Under the pieces are notes generated by a model. That model did no database searches, was not told where the DNA came from, and saw only the letters and a list, made by a program, of their open reading frames with translations. A stretch of 64,000 nt of DNA, from positions 4,090,983-4,154,982 of the forward strand of contig NC_051138.1 of the NCBI RefSeq assembly GCF_014839805.1. The letters run 5' to 3'. Shown piece after piece: positions 44,657-55,843 of the stretch; positions within the stretch are counted from its first letter, which is position 1; each line of letters starts with the position of its first letter. The DNA comes from Manduca sexta. Its lineage: Eukaryota > Arthropoda > Insecta > Lepidoptera > Sphingidae. A program made the position numbers and the translations under genes.

Positions 44657-46087
44657 AAAATAATAATCATTATTTATACAAAACAGACACAAAATTATTT
44701 TGCAATCATACTATAATCTGTGGATTTGCGCTGTCGCTTCACCGCATAGCGCAGGCGCAGCTATTTTAGTGGATCTAAAACTACTTCGAATCCGGGTTGC
44801 AGACACAACAGCAGACATTTATGTAGTTTTACTGCTGTCTATTTCATATAGTATAAAACGTATATTAAAATCTCTCATGCAGTAAAGATAAAAGAGTTGT
44901 GTCTCTAATACATCTAAATAGCAATCAAAGTTTGGAATAACTAGCTATCAAAATTGGGTAAATTTTATAGCGAAATTCTGGGGTTTTGTTGTGGCCATTG
45001 AAGTTATACTCGGCCGGGTTTCCATTATCACAACCCTGTACGCAGTATAACATGGTAATAACAAATACGGTCCGTTGCATTTTAACATTTGAGGATATGG
45101 ATATAACAATATATATCCATTAATAAAATTAGGGCCTGTAATCACAAACCTTCCTTTTTTTATTAAAAAAAAAACTGTAGGTAGGTATTATAACGTTGAC
45201 TTTTTGGATGACCTACACATCAGTCCGCTTCGTGACCTTGAATGTAATGTCTTCAAAATGTTGGGGAAAATCATATAAAAACCGCTATAAAATCCGAAAA
45301 ATAGTTTGAATTCAAATGATAAATCCATAGGCGTAATCATAAGAATTATTAAACTTATTTAGGTAACGGGGAAATGCTGTGATAATTAAGGTCTGTTTTT
45401 CAAAGCTTTTGACATGACAGGCTTTCCAGTGCGTAGGCACAGAATCGCTGCTATAGGTTAACATTGAGATACAACTTTACTTTAGATAGCTCTCAGACTG
45501 AGCTCTCAGATAAACAAAGCCGAACAAATAAAAGCAGAACACATCACAAATTTAGAAGAACAAAGCCAAACTATAAAATGTCAGATACTATGTTTAGAGC
45601 CACTTTGCGTCCTCACAGAATTGTTCGTGAATTCGGATGTAAGTTTGCTAAAACAGTACGTGGAGCTACTGAAGTTTTAATAGGCACATAGATAATAGCG
45701 GAAAAAGTGTACCTACAACATACAATTACTGACAATTCATGCATTCCTATTGCATTTGGCAATGTTTCACAACGATTCCAGTTTGCTATGCAAAAGAACG
45801 ACGTTTATGTTCTTGCTCATATGTCCAAATCTTTGAAAACACGTTTATGACGACTCTATGTTCTGCAACTAGTGTTTCTTATAAAATTCATTGCAATCGA
45901 TGTAGTTTCGTATAGGTAATATCATCACAATCAGATATGAGCATTGACGTATAGACATGAGCGTTTTAGATTTTAACTCAGGAAATAAAACTCAAACTTT
46001 GATTGGGGGAACAGCGTGGAGATAAGCGGAAATTGTATATAGGTAGTTCCAATAATGCAACATAATAATAAACAGCAGTGTATCTTC

Positions 46088-46254
46088 CCGTGGCGAAGGC
46101 TCCACAAAAACCGATTCCTGCCGGCTTTGCTTTTTGTAATAAATGTAATCATAACATTAAAATAAATTATATTATTAATAAATGAATATAATTAGTATTA
46201 GTACCAACATTTTGTGTCAGCTTCTCTTTGGGAAGATATCACTCTTCGCTACAG
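46088..46254 (+). mobile_element. hAT-type MITE with perfect target duplication
   Basis: It starts CCGTGGCGAAGG (second base changed from A) and ends CTCTTCGCTACAG. A perfect 8-bp duplication GTATCTTC flanks it at 46080-46087 and 46255-46262. The interior has lost part of the family sequence to an AT-rich run. Confidence 0.9.
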
Positions 46255-47293
46255 GTATCTTCTTCAGTCTTTGGAAATCCACTCCTGAACATAAGCTTCC
46301 GCCAAAGTGTATACTTTTGTTAAATCGTGGAACAATGTATGTTTGATTTATAAAGCAATAAAATAGTACGCACACTAGAAGTTATCGAAGGAACAAATAC
46401 GTGAAATGACCTAAATACGAAAAAAAGCTTCTTAGAATAAAATTAAACAGATATTTTGATTTCAGTAAATGCAGCGGCTTTCAAACCGCCTCTGTATTAA
46501 AATAAAACTAAAATGTAAAGATATTATTGAAATTTAATATATGGGTAATGAAGCAAAACACCATAATATTTCGGCAAATAATAAATTATAATTATTTTTT
46601 CTCTGGAAGTAAATATTTTTTAGTATAAATACTATTCAAATTAATTAATTACTAAATCATAATCCTTTATTCCAAAAACTTGTTACTATAACTTTGACAC
46701 TATCGTACGGTTACCTAACTGGCAGCTACTGGCACTTTAAAATTCTAACATTTGGCAATTATTTTTATAATTTGTCCATTTTGTGGGTTAAACAGACGGA
46801 TATCTGGCAATGTCATTTCACAACGTAATTTATAGCACGCAGTCGCCGTGCGATGTTTTATTTTCATATGAATACAGAAGACAGGGTTCGTTAACCTGTT
46901 CATTCTTAAATCCGTGCAATATATTAAAGGCAAACTCGCTGTATAGTGTTTTATAGTAATTTTTTTATTAGCGTTTATACTACCAAACGAATTTTAAGAA
47001 AAATAATTTGAATGATAATCTGGATTATTTAGAGATAATAGTGTTATTAAATATGAAGCTACTTAAAGCTTGTTAACAAATGTATAATGAAACCAAATAC
47101 AAAAGTCACAATTTAATGTATGCGCCAAAATAAATGGTAATAAAATGAATACTATTTACATGAGCTATTTAATACGATAACCGTCAAACAAAATTTTCTT
47201 AAATCTTTTGAAACAGGTCCTTTGTGTTTTGTATCTACGTCAAGCTATTAGTTTTGGTAAGGAGATATTTTTTTGCAAACGCTCTATCTACAG
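46255..47293. other. AT-rich non-coding stretch
   Basis: No gene. It includes a second copy of MITE family C at 47075-47221, identified by AATAAATGGTAATAAAATGA, AATACGATAACCGTCAAAC and a right end TTTGAAACAGGTCC. Confidence 0.5.
47075..47221. mobile_element. MITE family C, copy 2
   Basis: It shares the AATAAATGGTAATAAAAT core and the TTTAATACGATAACCGTCAA block with the copies at 40547 and 57186. The right end TGAAACAGGTCC is the inverted form of the GGCCTGTTTCAC end at 57186. The left end is decayed. Confidence 0.5.
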
Positions 47294-47443
47294 CAATGGT
47301 GAAAGGTTCATATAACCGAATTGCTACCGGCTTCCCTTTCGTTATTTTTGTAAAATCATTAGTGCAGTTTGCAGTCAGTATTTATGCATATTGCTACCTA
47401 TTATGTTGGGTTACCTTTCGGAAACCTTTACCCAACGCCACTG
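47294..47443 (+). mobile_element. hAT-type MITE
   Basis: It begins CAATGGTGAAAGG and ends ACCCAACGCCACTG. The 8-bp flanks ATCTACAG and ATCCAAAG differ at two positions, consistent with an old duplication. Interior landmarks TACCGGCTTCCCTTTCG and TTTATGCATATTGCTACC are intact. Confidence 0.85.
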
Positions 47444-47922
47444 ATCCAAAGCGTCATTAATGACGTAGAAACAAACAAACAAAACGTAAAGAACTCAACA
47501 TTATAAATTAGTCAAATATATCTCTTCCCCAGCCCCGTGGAATCCAATGTTGGTTCCAATAATTGTGATTTACAAGCGCGAAAATTTCGTGTGTAATTAT
47601 GTTTCGGTTCATGAAATATGTTTTGGCAAGCTGCTAGACAGACTGTAAGATTAGATTAGAGGACATTCGTATATGGTTTTCCACTAGAGATGTTGCGAAG
47701 ATGAAAATGTACCCTAATAAGATCACTTTATTTTCGCATTATAGTTCTGTTTATGTTTTTCACTTCACAGTATCAAATTACTTTATAAATGCATGATTTT
47801 GACTCCGAAATCCTCTATGTATGGTTGAACTTCACCATACAGTAGGAAGTAGGTGGTCAGATACCTTTTACATTTTGTTCTTGGTCGTAAAACTTGACAG
47901 AGTTGCCGTGGTCGTCACGTAG

Positions 47923-48087
47923 CAGTGGCGAATTGTGAAATTTTCCAAAATGGAACCCGACACAACATTTAGGTACTAATATGCATGAATGCGGTCTGCA
48001 AATCGTTCTGATGATATACAGATTCTACATAAATTCTATGTAAAGAGAAGACGACGGAAATCGGGTTATAACAATGCTTCGCCACTA
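47923..48087 (-). mobile_element. hAT-type MITE, inverted
   Basis: It begins CAGTGGCGAATTG and ends GCTTCGCCACTA. The 8-bp duplications TCACGTAG (47915-47922) and TCACGTAT (48088-48095) differ by one base. Orientation, judged from the internal sequence, is opposite to the other seven copies. It lies only 480 bases from the previous copy. Confidence 0.9.
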
Positions 48088-48871
48088 TCACGTATTGTTT
48101 TCTGCAGCAGATGTAAAGCGCGTCACGATCTCTCCATCAATACATGTTGTAACCACTGAATAGGGACCATAGTTCACATAATTAGAAACCGCTGCTCTAT
48201 CCAACCTTTCCGTAAGCGTCAAGATAATTTTATCTTACTTACGCGCTTCACCAAGCCAATTGATAGCGAGATAGAATGTTCGCAGTTCCTTCTCTAAATC
48301 TGTGGCATACATGCAGTAAGAAAGACGACTTAATAGCGACCAAGGTCACCTAAAAGGTTTATTTTGTAGGTGGAGTACAGAGGTCTTGCCGCATCAAAAA
48401 CTGTTTTACGTAATATCCTCATATCATAACACAAATTTAACAATTGTTAACTGAATCAATGCCAAAAATAATTGTCTGCGTGGCAATGTTCAGCCATCAA
48501 CAATGAATGGGATATTTTAGTAGCATTAATTATACTACGACAATGCCAATGATAATAGCGCGTGACAGCTGTTGAGTTGAGGCATAAGGTATAAGTATTT
48601 GTCAAATCAAGGGCTGACATATTATATCTACGAGTATACGTATCAACACGTGAAGATTTGTCATTAATGATTAAACACTTAATATTGTATGTTAGTCAAT
48701 CGAATAAAAATTATATTATTTTTATCGAAGTAAAACAATAATGTTTTTTGAGACATATGATTTATGTACTAGTAATATTTGTGGGTAAATTTCTCAAGGC
48801 AATAGTCTTAGTAAGTCTTATAAATTTTCGAAAAAGGAAATACAATGAAACAACATAATCCTTACAAATAT

Positions 48872-48877
48872 TTTATT
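48872..48877 (-). terminator. poly(A) signal of the myophilin-like gene
   Basis: AATAAA on the minus strand (TTTATT on the plus strand), about 190 bases after the stop codon, is the first canonical hexamer downstream. Confidence 0.45.
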
Positions 48878-49063
48878 TACGTTAATTATTTACAATAAGG
48901 CACGTACATTTATAAAAAAATCTTAATAAATAGCATTGTTAGATATACTAACAAAGTGAAACTATCACACGGTGTTCAATGTAAGCATTAGTCTGGATAT
49001 TGAAGCTTAAAGTACTGTAAATACTTTAAAAATACTGATTTCTGGTTTTCGACACATACAAGA

Positions 49064-50899
49064 TTACATATGGCGGGTGTTTCCGAAGCCGCCATGTCCA
49101 GATTGAGAAGCACCTTTGTTGAAGCCCATCTGGAGGTTCAGTTCAGCATTGTGAGCGCGCAATTGCTCCTCAGTAAACGTACGCTCATTCTTGTCAGCCA
49201 TCTTGGGACCGAGTTGGGGACCAGTGTACTCAGGGTGTTTTTGCGTCTGAAAAAAAATATTGTATTAAACCCACGCTTACAATTTATTGAATACGTAAAT
49301 AGACGATGCTCACAATTCTGCCTAGTGCATATAAACACAGCGTCACTTGCGGAATGTTGCGCCTCTCGAACAGATCGGCTGTTTGAAATATTTCTTCTTC
49401 TGGTACGCCGTATTTTTTTATTCCCGCTTGGAACCTGTAAAGATGTCAAATCCTATAGTTCTGTAGAAATTATGCTCTTTAAATACATTTCTTTCTGTTT
49501 CGTTAATTAATTAAAGTACCCATTCATCATTAGTAAAACCAATATTATCTGATATGACAAGGAATATTTAGACTTAGTATATCAGATACTGACATAGATT
49601 TAAATTATCAATATTGATGCTATTTTGTACGCAAGTATTTATCCGAATTCTCAGACGATTTAATTGCCTAGAGTTCCTTCTTTACTATAGACTAAAAATA
49701 TGAAAACCTTTGAATATTCTCCATCAATTGGAAGTTGGTTCCCCTCTCCTGAATCTTTTTGACAGATCCAGGGGCGAGCTTGTTGATCAGTTTGCACAGG
49801 ACCACGCCATCCTTGAGGACGTCTTCATAGGGAGCGTTTGGGAGAGGCTCGCCTAATACAGCGCTAATCCAGTTGATCACCTCCTGTTCTTGTTCCTTGT
49901 TCCTAGCCTGGGAAACACCGATGAAATTATTTAATTGTTACAAATACTTAGGAATGTAAAAATAGTCCTATCAAACGCATTGTTTAAATGACATGATACG
50001 AATAAAATTACCATACAGTAAATTAAATGTATTTTCATAAATCATTCTCGGCACAAAAGTTGTTTTCAACAATATTGCCAGTTACCACAGAGAAGTATCG
50101 TAAAACGTTCTTAACAAGAAAAAAACACATGCAAGTCTTGAACGCGGGCCATGAAACCATCGTTCCAGTGCCAAGTCGTTCGTTCGTGTTCCAGCATCTC
50201 CCGAAATAACGCTATCGTCAACGTAAACATATTAACCATGGAAGCAGATGCGGCTGGAATTTTTTGAATATGGAACGATCAAGAACGGCTTTGAACGACC
50301 TATAGAATGACGATTTATGACCGAATGGAATGAGGCAAAAAAATATAATCGCAGAATTCATAAACAAAAGTTTCGAGTTGACAAACATGCATTAAATTTA
50401 TTAAACTATTAACATTAAAATACAAAAGACATTTCCAAAAAATATTGTACATTTTCTCACACTGTAACGTCAAGAAACAATAAAATGTTTTTTAAAATCT
50501 TTGTTTTCTATAAAAACTATTACGTACAGTGAAGTAATTAAATATTGCGGAGTTCTGAGAAAAAATATAACGGCTTTCATTCAATTGGAATGCTTAGTAT
50601 TAATGTTAGATTAATAAGAACAGCCGCCAGCTGCACGGACATAATGTACCACATTGACGTTAGCAATCACTCCAAAAATCTCTATTTATTGTCTCTCTGT
50701 AATAAACATCTTAGGCTTACGTCTTTAATTCTTCATCAATAACGAAATAATATAATTAAAACTACAAAGCCATGTTTTCAAAACATTACACCATTGACGT
50801 AAACTTTAAGGTTATATAAAAATACATGTTAACTGCAGGTAAGGAAATGTCAATTGTTAAGGTTATAATTATATAGATCCCAATCTTACGTACAGGCAT
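49064..50899 (-). CDS. myophilin-like calponin-family muscle protein, complete
   Basis: Coding exons on the minus strand are 50899-50894, 49907-49708, 49434-49314 and 49246-49064: 510 bases, 169 residues plus TAA. The first exon encodes only Met-Pro before a strong donor (GTACGTAAG). This start fits the short MP... N-terminus I recall for the Drosophila homologue, which I believe is CG5023. A calponin-homology domain spans roughly residues 8-112, with landmarks NWISAVLGE, DGVVLCKLINKLAPGSVKKI and YGVPEEEIFQTADLFER. A single C-terminal calponin-type repeat follows (NLQMGFNKGASQSGHGGFGN, ending TRHM). Such proteins bind actin filaments and are abundant in invertebrate muscle. Intron phases (0, 2, 0) and the 121-base third exon are identical to those of the Mp20-like gene at 62 kb, indicating a shared ancestral gene. 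The gene is intact, with no frameshift or missing key segment. Confidence 0.93.
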
Positions 50900-51078
50900 T
50901 TTGGATTTCACGAAACTTTAATATCACACTGGATATCCTGGGCGGGTTTTCGCCTCGGTATCAACAATTCAACTGAGGAGTAGAAGCGCCGCCCGCCCTG
51001 CATCAGTGTAGCGGGGGCGGGCAGTAGCTATGTAATCTAGCATGGCGTCATTTTTATTTACATCGTCGTCAAACGTCA
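50900..51078 (-). promoter_or_regulatory. 5' leader and CpG-rich core promoter of the myophilin-like gene
   Basis: Between the TATA box and the ATG at 50899 the sequence is much richer in GC than its flanks (GCGCCGCCCGCCCTGC, GCGGGGGCGGGCAG on the plus strand). With a start about 30 bases past the TATA box the leader would be about 150 bases. Several GACG motifs close to half-CRE sites (TGACGTTTGACGACG on the minus strand) lie just downstream of the TATA box. Confidence 0.45.
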
Positions 51079-51085
51079 TTATATA
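51079..51085 (-). promoter_or_regulatory. TATA box of the myophilin-like gene
   Basis: TATATAA on the minus strand in the context CCGGTATATAATGACG. It closely resembles the CCGGTATATAAAACACG box upstream of the other calponin-family first exon at 30173: both have the same CCGGTATATAA core. Confidence 0.55.
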
Positions 51086-52315
51086 CCGGATACAAGCGAT
51101 AAATCTGAGAAACCTAAAAAATAAAGTTCATTCATTGTGCGAATTTACGTCAATTCCATATTTTATAATAATAAAATCGAAGTAACTGTTAAATATTGTT
51201 ATTAAACAAATATTGTAACCTTGTTTTTGCAAGTATATAATATTAAAATACGGCAAATCGTTTTCCGTTCCAGAACTTTCCAATCTATTGATAGCCTTTT
51301 GATCTTTTGACATTATTTGTTCCGTATCTTTATTTCTTTTTTTTATATCCAAATTACTGCTGACGTTAACTTTTTACGTTTAATATACATTTAAAGAATA
51401 TAATAAGTTTTTCTCATCCATCATATTATAAACAATGATAAAAAACATGCGACAAATAAGCTTGATAAATTATGTTAATGCTGATAAACATCTACAATTT
51501 TTGAGGAGTCGTAGATGAGCGAACGGTTTTAATAGAAATGACAAGATTTAGGATATTCAGGAGTTGGTTCGGGTATCTGGAAATATCGCTCACCAAAGGA
51601 AATGCACGTCACTTTTCTGCTACATTATTATCGATCTAGTCCAATCATGATGGAATAGAAAACATAGCTCTAGCGCTTAAAAAAAATTAAAACTTAAAAA
51701 TTTATTTTATCTCTATTGTATTAAGAGCTTGTAAATTGCGTATGAAAAAGGGTATTCCCGTATTATGTTTACATTTATCACCTGCATTCATGGATACCGA
51801 GCAGTGATCCCAATCACAGTAGAATGCGTAGGAGTACATCAGCAAAAGCACCAATAAATCATATCTCAATTTATTAAAACACAAATAACATTTACATTGC
51901 ACGAATTTAATAATAGAATTGGAATACATCGCGGCAGATGCTGCGTTCGTGATACATTATCCAATAAAAACGAGTGGCGCTCTGCGTTTTAATTTTCATT
52001 CTAAAATCTTATGTATATTATTATGTAAGTGCTTTTATATTTATGCGGCTTTCACTGTGCAAATTTTAATTTTATACGTTTTGACTGTTAATTAAATTTG
52101 ACGTATCCTGAGAAGGGAACATAAGTTTGTTTTATATGGTGGAGCCATGCTAGACTTTTTTGTTGGAGAATGAATAAAACTTGGCTGCGATGGTACAGTC
52201 GACTCATAGTAAACCCACATAGTCTGGCAGATTTGTGTTGTTGCGTGAGACAATTAGTCGGTGGCCATATATAAATAATTTAATCCGTGATTTCTTAATA
52301 CTATTACCGAAGACT
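51086..52315. other. non-coding stretch
   Basis: No gene is supported. A minus-strand frame at 51352-51128 begins with a protein-like, charged run (KRNKDTEQIMSKDQKAINRL) but lacks an ATG and has only weak splice signals. Confidence 0.4.
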
Positions 52316-52672
52316 GCCGGGCATCAGTGGCAAAGCGCTCATACAAACCGATTCCTATCGGCTTCCTTTTGTGTAGATTATGTGTAGAATCTAATTATCA
52401 TTCAACGACTTGCAGACAGCATTTATGCATATTATTTACCTATATGCTGTTTCGGATTCCCATTCGAAAAATTTAACCTTTCGCCACTACCGGGCATAGT
52501 GATACTGAGTTTATCTACTCAATAACAACCCAGAGTCTGTAATCTGCTCGATGCGGCGACACATCATGGAACGTAATACACGCGGCAAAAAATGCTTGCA
52601 CCAGCTGTGCCTCTGCTTATAAAGTCTTAAAGGAGTGTGCGTGCATGTGTGTGTTTGCGTGTGTTATTAAAA
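52316..52672 (+). mobile_element. SINE family A interrupted by a MITE
   Basis: The SINE body (CAACCCAGAGTCTGTAATC, GATGCGGCGACACATCATGG, GCGGCAAAAAATGC, CCTCTGCTTATAAAG, then a GTGTGTGTTTGCGTGTG tail) continues after the MITE at 52325-52489. Only a few bases of the tRNA-like head remain on its left side, so the SINE was already 5'-truncated or has decayed. Confidence 0.75.
52325..52489 (+). mobile_element. hAT-type MITE inserted into a SINE, perfect target duplication
   Basis: It starts CAGTGGCAAAGCG and ends CTTTCGCCACTA. The perfect 8-bp duplication CCGGGCAT lies at 52317-52324 and 52490-52497 and is part of the SINE family A sequence just after its B-box region. This is the best example for defining the 8-bp target duplication of the family. 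Confidence 0.92.
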
Positions 52673-54117
52673 TCACAGGCAATTCATAATAAAACACATT
52701 CTCCCTACCTTGATTTCTTACTTTCAAACATACGTTACTTTAAATTATAATAAAATGTCGGCATATAAAATCACGTGATATATTACTGATTAATTTATAT
52801 GCTACCGGTTTCGACCATTAAGTACTTTTATATTATTTATCTCGGACAGCTATTTTTGTTTCAGTGAGTAAGCAAAGTGGGTATATACGCAGTAATAAAA
52901 AAAATCTTTCGCCGCAAAATACTTGAGAATAAAATATGACGTAAGTACTTATTTATGTCAAGTATGATAAGGAGGTCAAGTAAGCAACAAAAAATATTTA
53001 TAACAACAATTATATTATTTCCAAAAATAATATTGGGTTATTTATCTTTACAAACATAACAGAGCTAAATATAATTTTACTGTACACTAAATTCATTGTA
53101 CATAATATAATAAAATACAAAAATCTGATAAGGTATAATAGATCATGCAAAAAACGTTGACGATGCAAGTTCCATTTTCAAATTAATGTGAAATGAAAAT
53201 AATAATAAAAACACGTCGAATTTAAAACCTCCTTTTTTAAAGTCCGTTAATAATTATGTGACGCCGCATATTAAACATCTAAGTTTAAAAATGATATTTC
53301 GTTATCGAATGTCACGAGCAATATATTTTAATGTTTTTTTTTTTTATTTTTATTTCTTTAATATATTTACTTGTTTATAATAGGAACATTTCAATAATTT
53401 TTTTTTATATGACCTCGGCTGCAAATCGAGCATAAAGAGCAGACTGATCCCGGAACGCGACACACTTTCGTTGGCCACTTCGGCGGGTTTTAACACCTTG
53501 TGTACGGTGGTCTCTATCCGGGCGAATATAAAAAATATCCTACCACCATCCAAATGGAAAAACATCAATGGTAGAGCACCGCAGTTAATTTATCTCCTGA
53601 TAAATTGCAAAATCATAAAGCAAACTACAGACGCTTAGACAAATCTCTCGGTTATAAATAGACGGATTACTTGGGTTTTCGAAACAATCCCAAAATATAC
53701 CGTAAGAAATAATGCAGATACTGTCGTTCTATTTAGGTGATATTGAAATTATCTCAATGTGTTAAATAACAGATACACAATACTGATCGATAATAATAAT
53801 ATACATAATAGCTAGTATAATTACTGGAAAACTACTTGAAACCGAGTTTGGATGATTTTTAAATTACTGTAGCTACATTGATGTGCAAACAATCCACTAA
53901 CATTATAATAGACGAGAAGTGTCGAACCCATGAAAACTATTTCACCCTTTTTCTATCTCCATAAATCCAATTTCCTAGATTTTATTTTTTGTTGAGTATT
54001 GACATTGTGTTCTGTAAGAACATAAACTACATATCGCGACTTAATGGGCTTCATTTAATTAGTTTGCTGGTAGTAGAATATATTTGATATCCGCCTGAAT
54101 AGCGACCACGGTACACA
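52673..54117. other. AT-rich non-coding stretch
   Basis: No gene or clear element. The 72-codon minus frame at 53568-53350 covers a GC-richer patch (53410-53550) but shows no domain. Confidence 0.5.
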
Positions 54118-54305
54118 AAATGTTAAAACCCACCATAGTGGCCCACGTGTGTCGCGTTCTGGGAATCGAATGTGTATATCCGGTTCCAACAAGCCGGCAT
54201 AATTGTGTCGACTGTCGAGGGGTAATCATCTCTCGTCAGTCGACATTCTATTGGACCCCACTCCACTTACCATCAGGTACAGTGTCACTGCCGTTTGTAT
54301 AAAAT
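54118..54305 (+). repeat. retroelement-like 3' end, copy 2
   Basis: ACCCACCATAGTGGCCCACG, CAAGCCGGCATAATTGTGTC, CAGTCGACATTCTATTGG and CCCCACTCCACTTACCATC form a series I know as a common lepidopteran repeat, likely the 3' end of a LINE. It ends in an A/T-rich tail (TATAAAATAAAGC). The 60-codon open frame across it is incidental. A shorter copy is at 24130. Confidence 0.6.
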
Positions 54306-54939
54306 AAAGCTATAAATTAATTTGATAAAAAAATGTGACGTGTTGTGGGGACATGATACTTATACATAATTTGTTTTCCTATGTGGTTTAAGAATTTAGT
54401 ATCCTCAAAGCCTTATTTATTGGGTACGTGTTCTGACTACATAAAATAAAATTAACCGCGCCGTCGAAAAACAAATATTTTTGTTTGACTTTGCCATTAC
54501 AATGTCAAGTTTGATGTTTTATATGTGGTGTGTTACGTACTTAAATTATTTTCCGTTTCCCTACTGTTTGTGATGAAAAAAAAAATACAAAACAATGATT
54601 GTATAAGATAAAATTGATAATTTAAAAAATATGTTTTTACAAGTTCGAAAATTGAAAAATATTTTTATAACGAATGCGATACATTTCGATGTTTATCTAA
54701 ATGTTAGATTGGCGTGATGCCAAACTGAAACAGGAACGTCCGGCCACGTGCCGGGAAACCCCTGTGTTGCCTGGATTTATTGCAAAAAAATACTTTTATA
54801 ATATTTTTATGAAATTTCTGGTTTTTCGTATCAACCTCATTTCTAAGAATCTTCTTTGTGACTTTGTGAGACTATTTTTATTTAACTGGAGTAAGGCAAT
54901 AACATTATTACAATTTATAATGATCTAAATATTGCTATA

Positions 54940-55095
54940 CTGGCAAGCGCAGCGTCTGTCGTCCACCCACGAAGTAGACAGATGAGCTAATAAAAGTCGC
55001 AGGAGATAGCTGGATGCGGGTCGCTTCCAAACGTCGATCTGGAAATCTTTGGAAGGTCCCATGTTTATCAGTAGACATCCTACGCTGATGATGAT
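54940..55095 (+). mobile_element. RTE-like LINE 3' fragment
   Basis: GCTGGATGCGGGTCGCTTCC, CGATCTGGAAATCTTTGG and CAGTAGACATCCTACGCTG end in a GATGATGATG tail, the characteristic 3' end of lepidopteran RTE elements. It is 5'-truncated, as is usual. Confidence 0.7.
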
Positions 55096-55179
55096 GAAAT
55101 ATTACTATTAAAAACCTGCTTCAGAATAATACATGACCCAATAACATATAGCACATCACCTACGTCTCTTCATCTCAAA

Positions 55180-55835
55180 CAGGGATGTTATGGATATCAA
55201 ATTTCGGATATTATGGATATAAGAATAAAATTATATCGGTTTCGGAATGGTTACGGATATCAGATTAAAGTAAAATAAAAATATTATGTAATTACAGTAG
55301 GGCGACGATTACTAACTATCGTTCGTCGTCATCGTCGATTATTAATTATCGATTAACTAATTAGAAGACATGGGTGTTCAGAAAACATATGTGTTTAATT
55401 TTAAAATGAAGTTTCAGTGAAGTAGTGCCACCTCCTCTCCGTGAAAGGTTTTTATCATACTGTTTACATTTTGCAAAATTACCTTCAACTTGATCGAAAA
55501 ATGTCCAAATTAAAGTACATACTTTGGACGCATTTTGTCCTTATAAATCAATTTTGTACGTAACACACAACTATTCCTTCACTTTATTAAATAAGTAAAT
55601 ACCTACTTCTAAATAAATAAAATACTATTTATGAATGAGGTTATGTATGACTAAAAATTTCAAACAAACTATTTATACAAGATGGCGTGTGAGCGGTGAA
55701 ACAGAAACCTGTCGAAACATATTATCCGTAACTTATCCGAAACTTTTTAACGCATACGGTTGCGGTTATGGATATATTTTTATTTCGGATATCCAATAGT
55801 TTCGGTTACGGTTACGGAGCCCCATAACATCCCTG
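55180..55835. mobile_element. 656-bp hAT derivative with perfect target duplication
   Basis: The termini CAGGGATGTTATGG and CCATAACATCCCTG are perfect inverted repeats. A perfect 8-bp target duplication ATCTCAAA lies at 55172-55179 and 55836-55843. Subterminal TACGGATATC-type motifs recur at both ends, as expected for transposase binding sites. It is too short for a complete transposase, but a fragment of one is visible on the minus strand (next entry). Confidence 0.92.
55380..55560 (-). pseudogene. BED-type finger remnant of a hAT transposase
   Basis: A minus-strand frame contains WTFFDQVEGNFAKCKQYDKN, then an SRRGGGTTSLKLHFKIKH segment. This matches the BED finger pattern (aromatic-rich start, Cys-x2-Cys, then His-x3-5-His), except that the second cysteine position is Tyr. 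No catalytic region follows before the right-hand end of the element, so this is an internally deleted derivative. The frame is short, lacks a usable start and is certainly inactive as a transposase. Confidence 0.7.
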
Positions 55836-55843
55836 ATCTCAAA

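Larger units (their letters stand above)
43431..46087. other. non-coding stretch with repeat relics
   Basis: It contains a Helitron 3' end (44107-44288), a perfect hairpin (44622-44656), a short TTTTATCGCGG-element scrap (about 45281-45312) and a degraded segment at 45373-45460 related to the Harbinger-like MITE at 58505 (GTGATAATTAAGGTCTG and CTTTCCAGTGCGTAGGC). The 75-codon frame at 45464-45691 follows that relic and has no recognisable features. Confidence 0.45.
47444..49063. other. non-coding stretch downstream of the myophilin-like gene
   Basis: Apart from the MITE at 47923-48087 no element is clear. Bases 48880-49063 are probably 3' untranslated sequence of the myophilin-like gene, which runs leftwards. 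Confidence 0.5.

Noticed and set aside
49070..49510. 146-codon plus-strand frame
   Set aside because: It is the antisense shadow of two myophilin-like exons and the intron between them.
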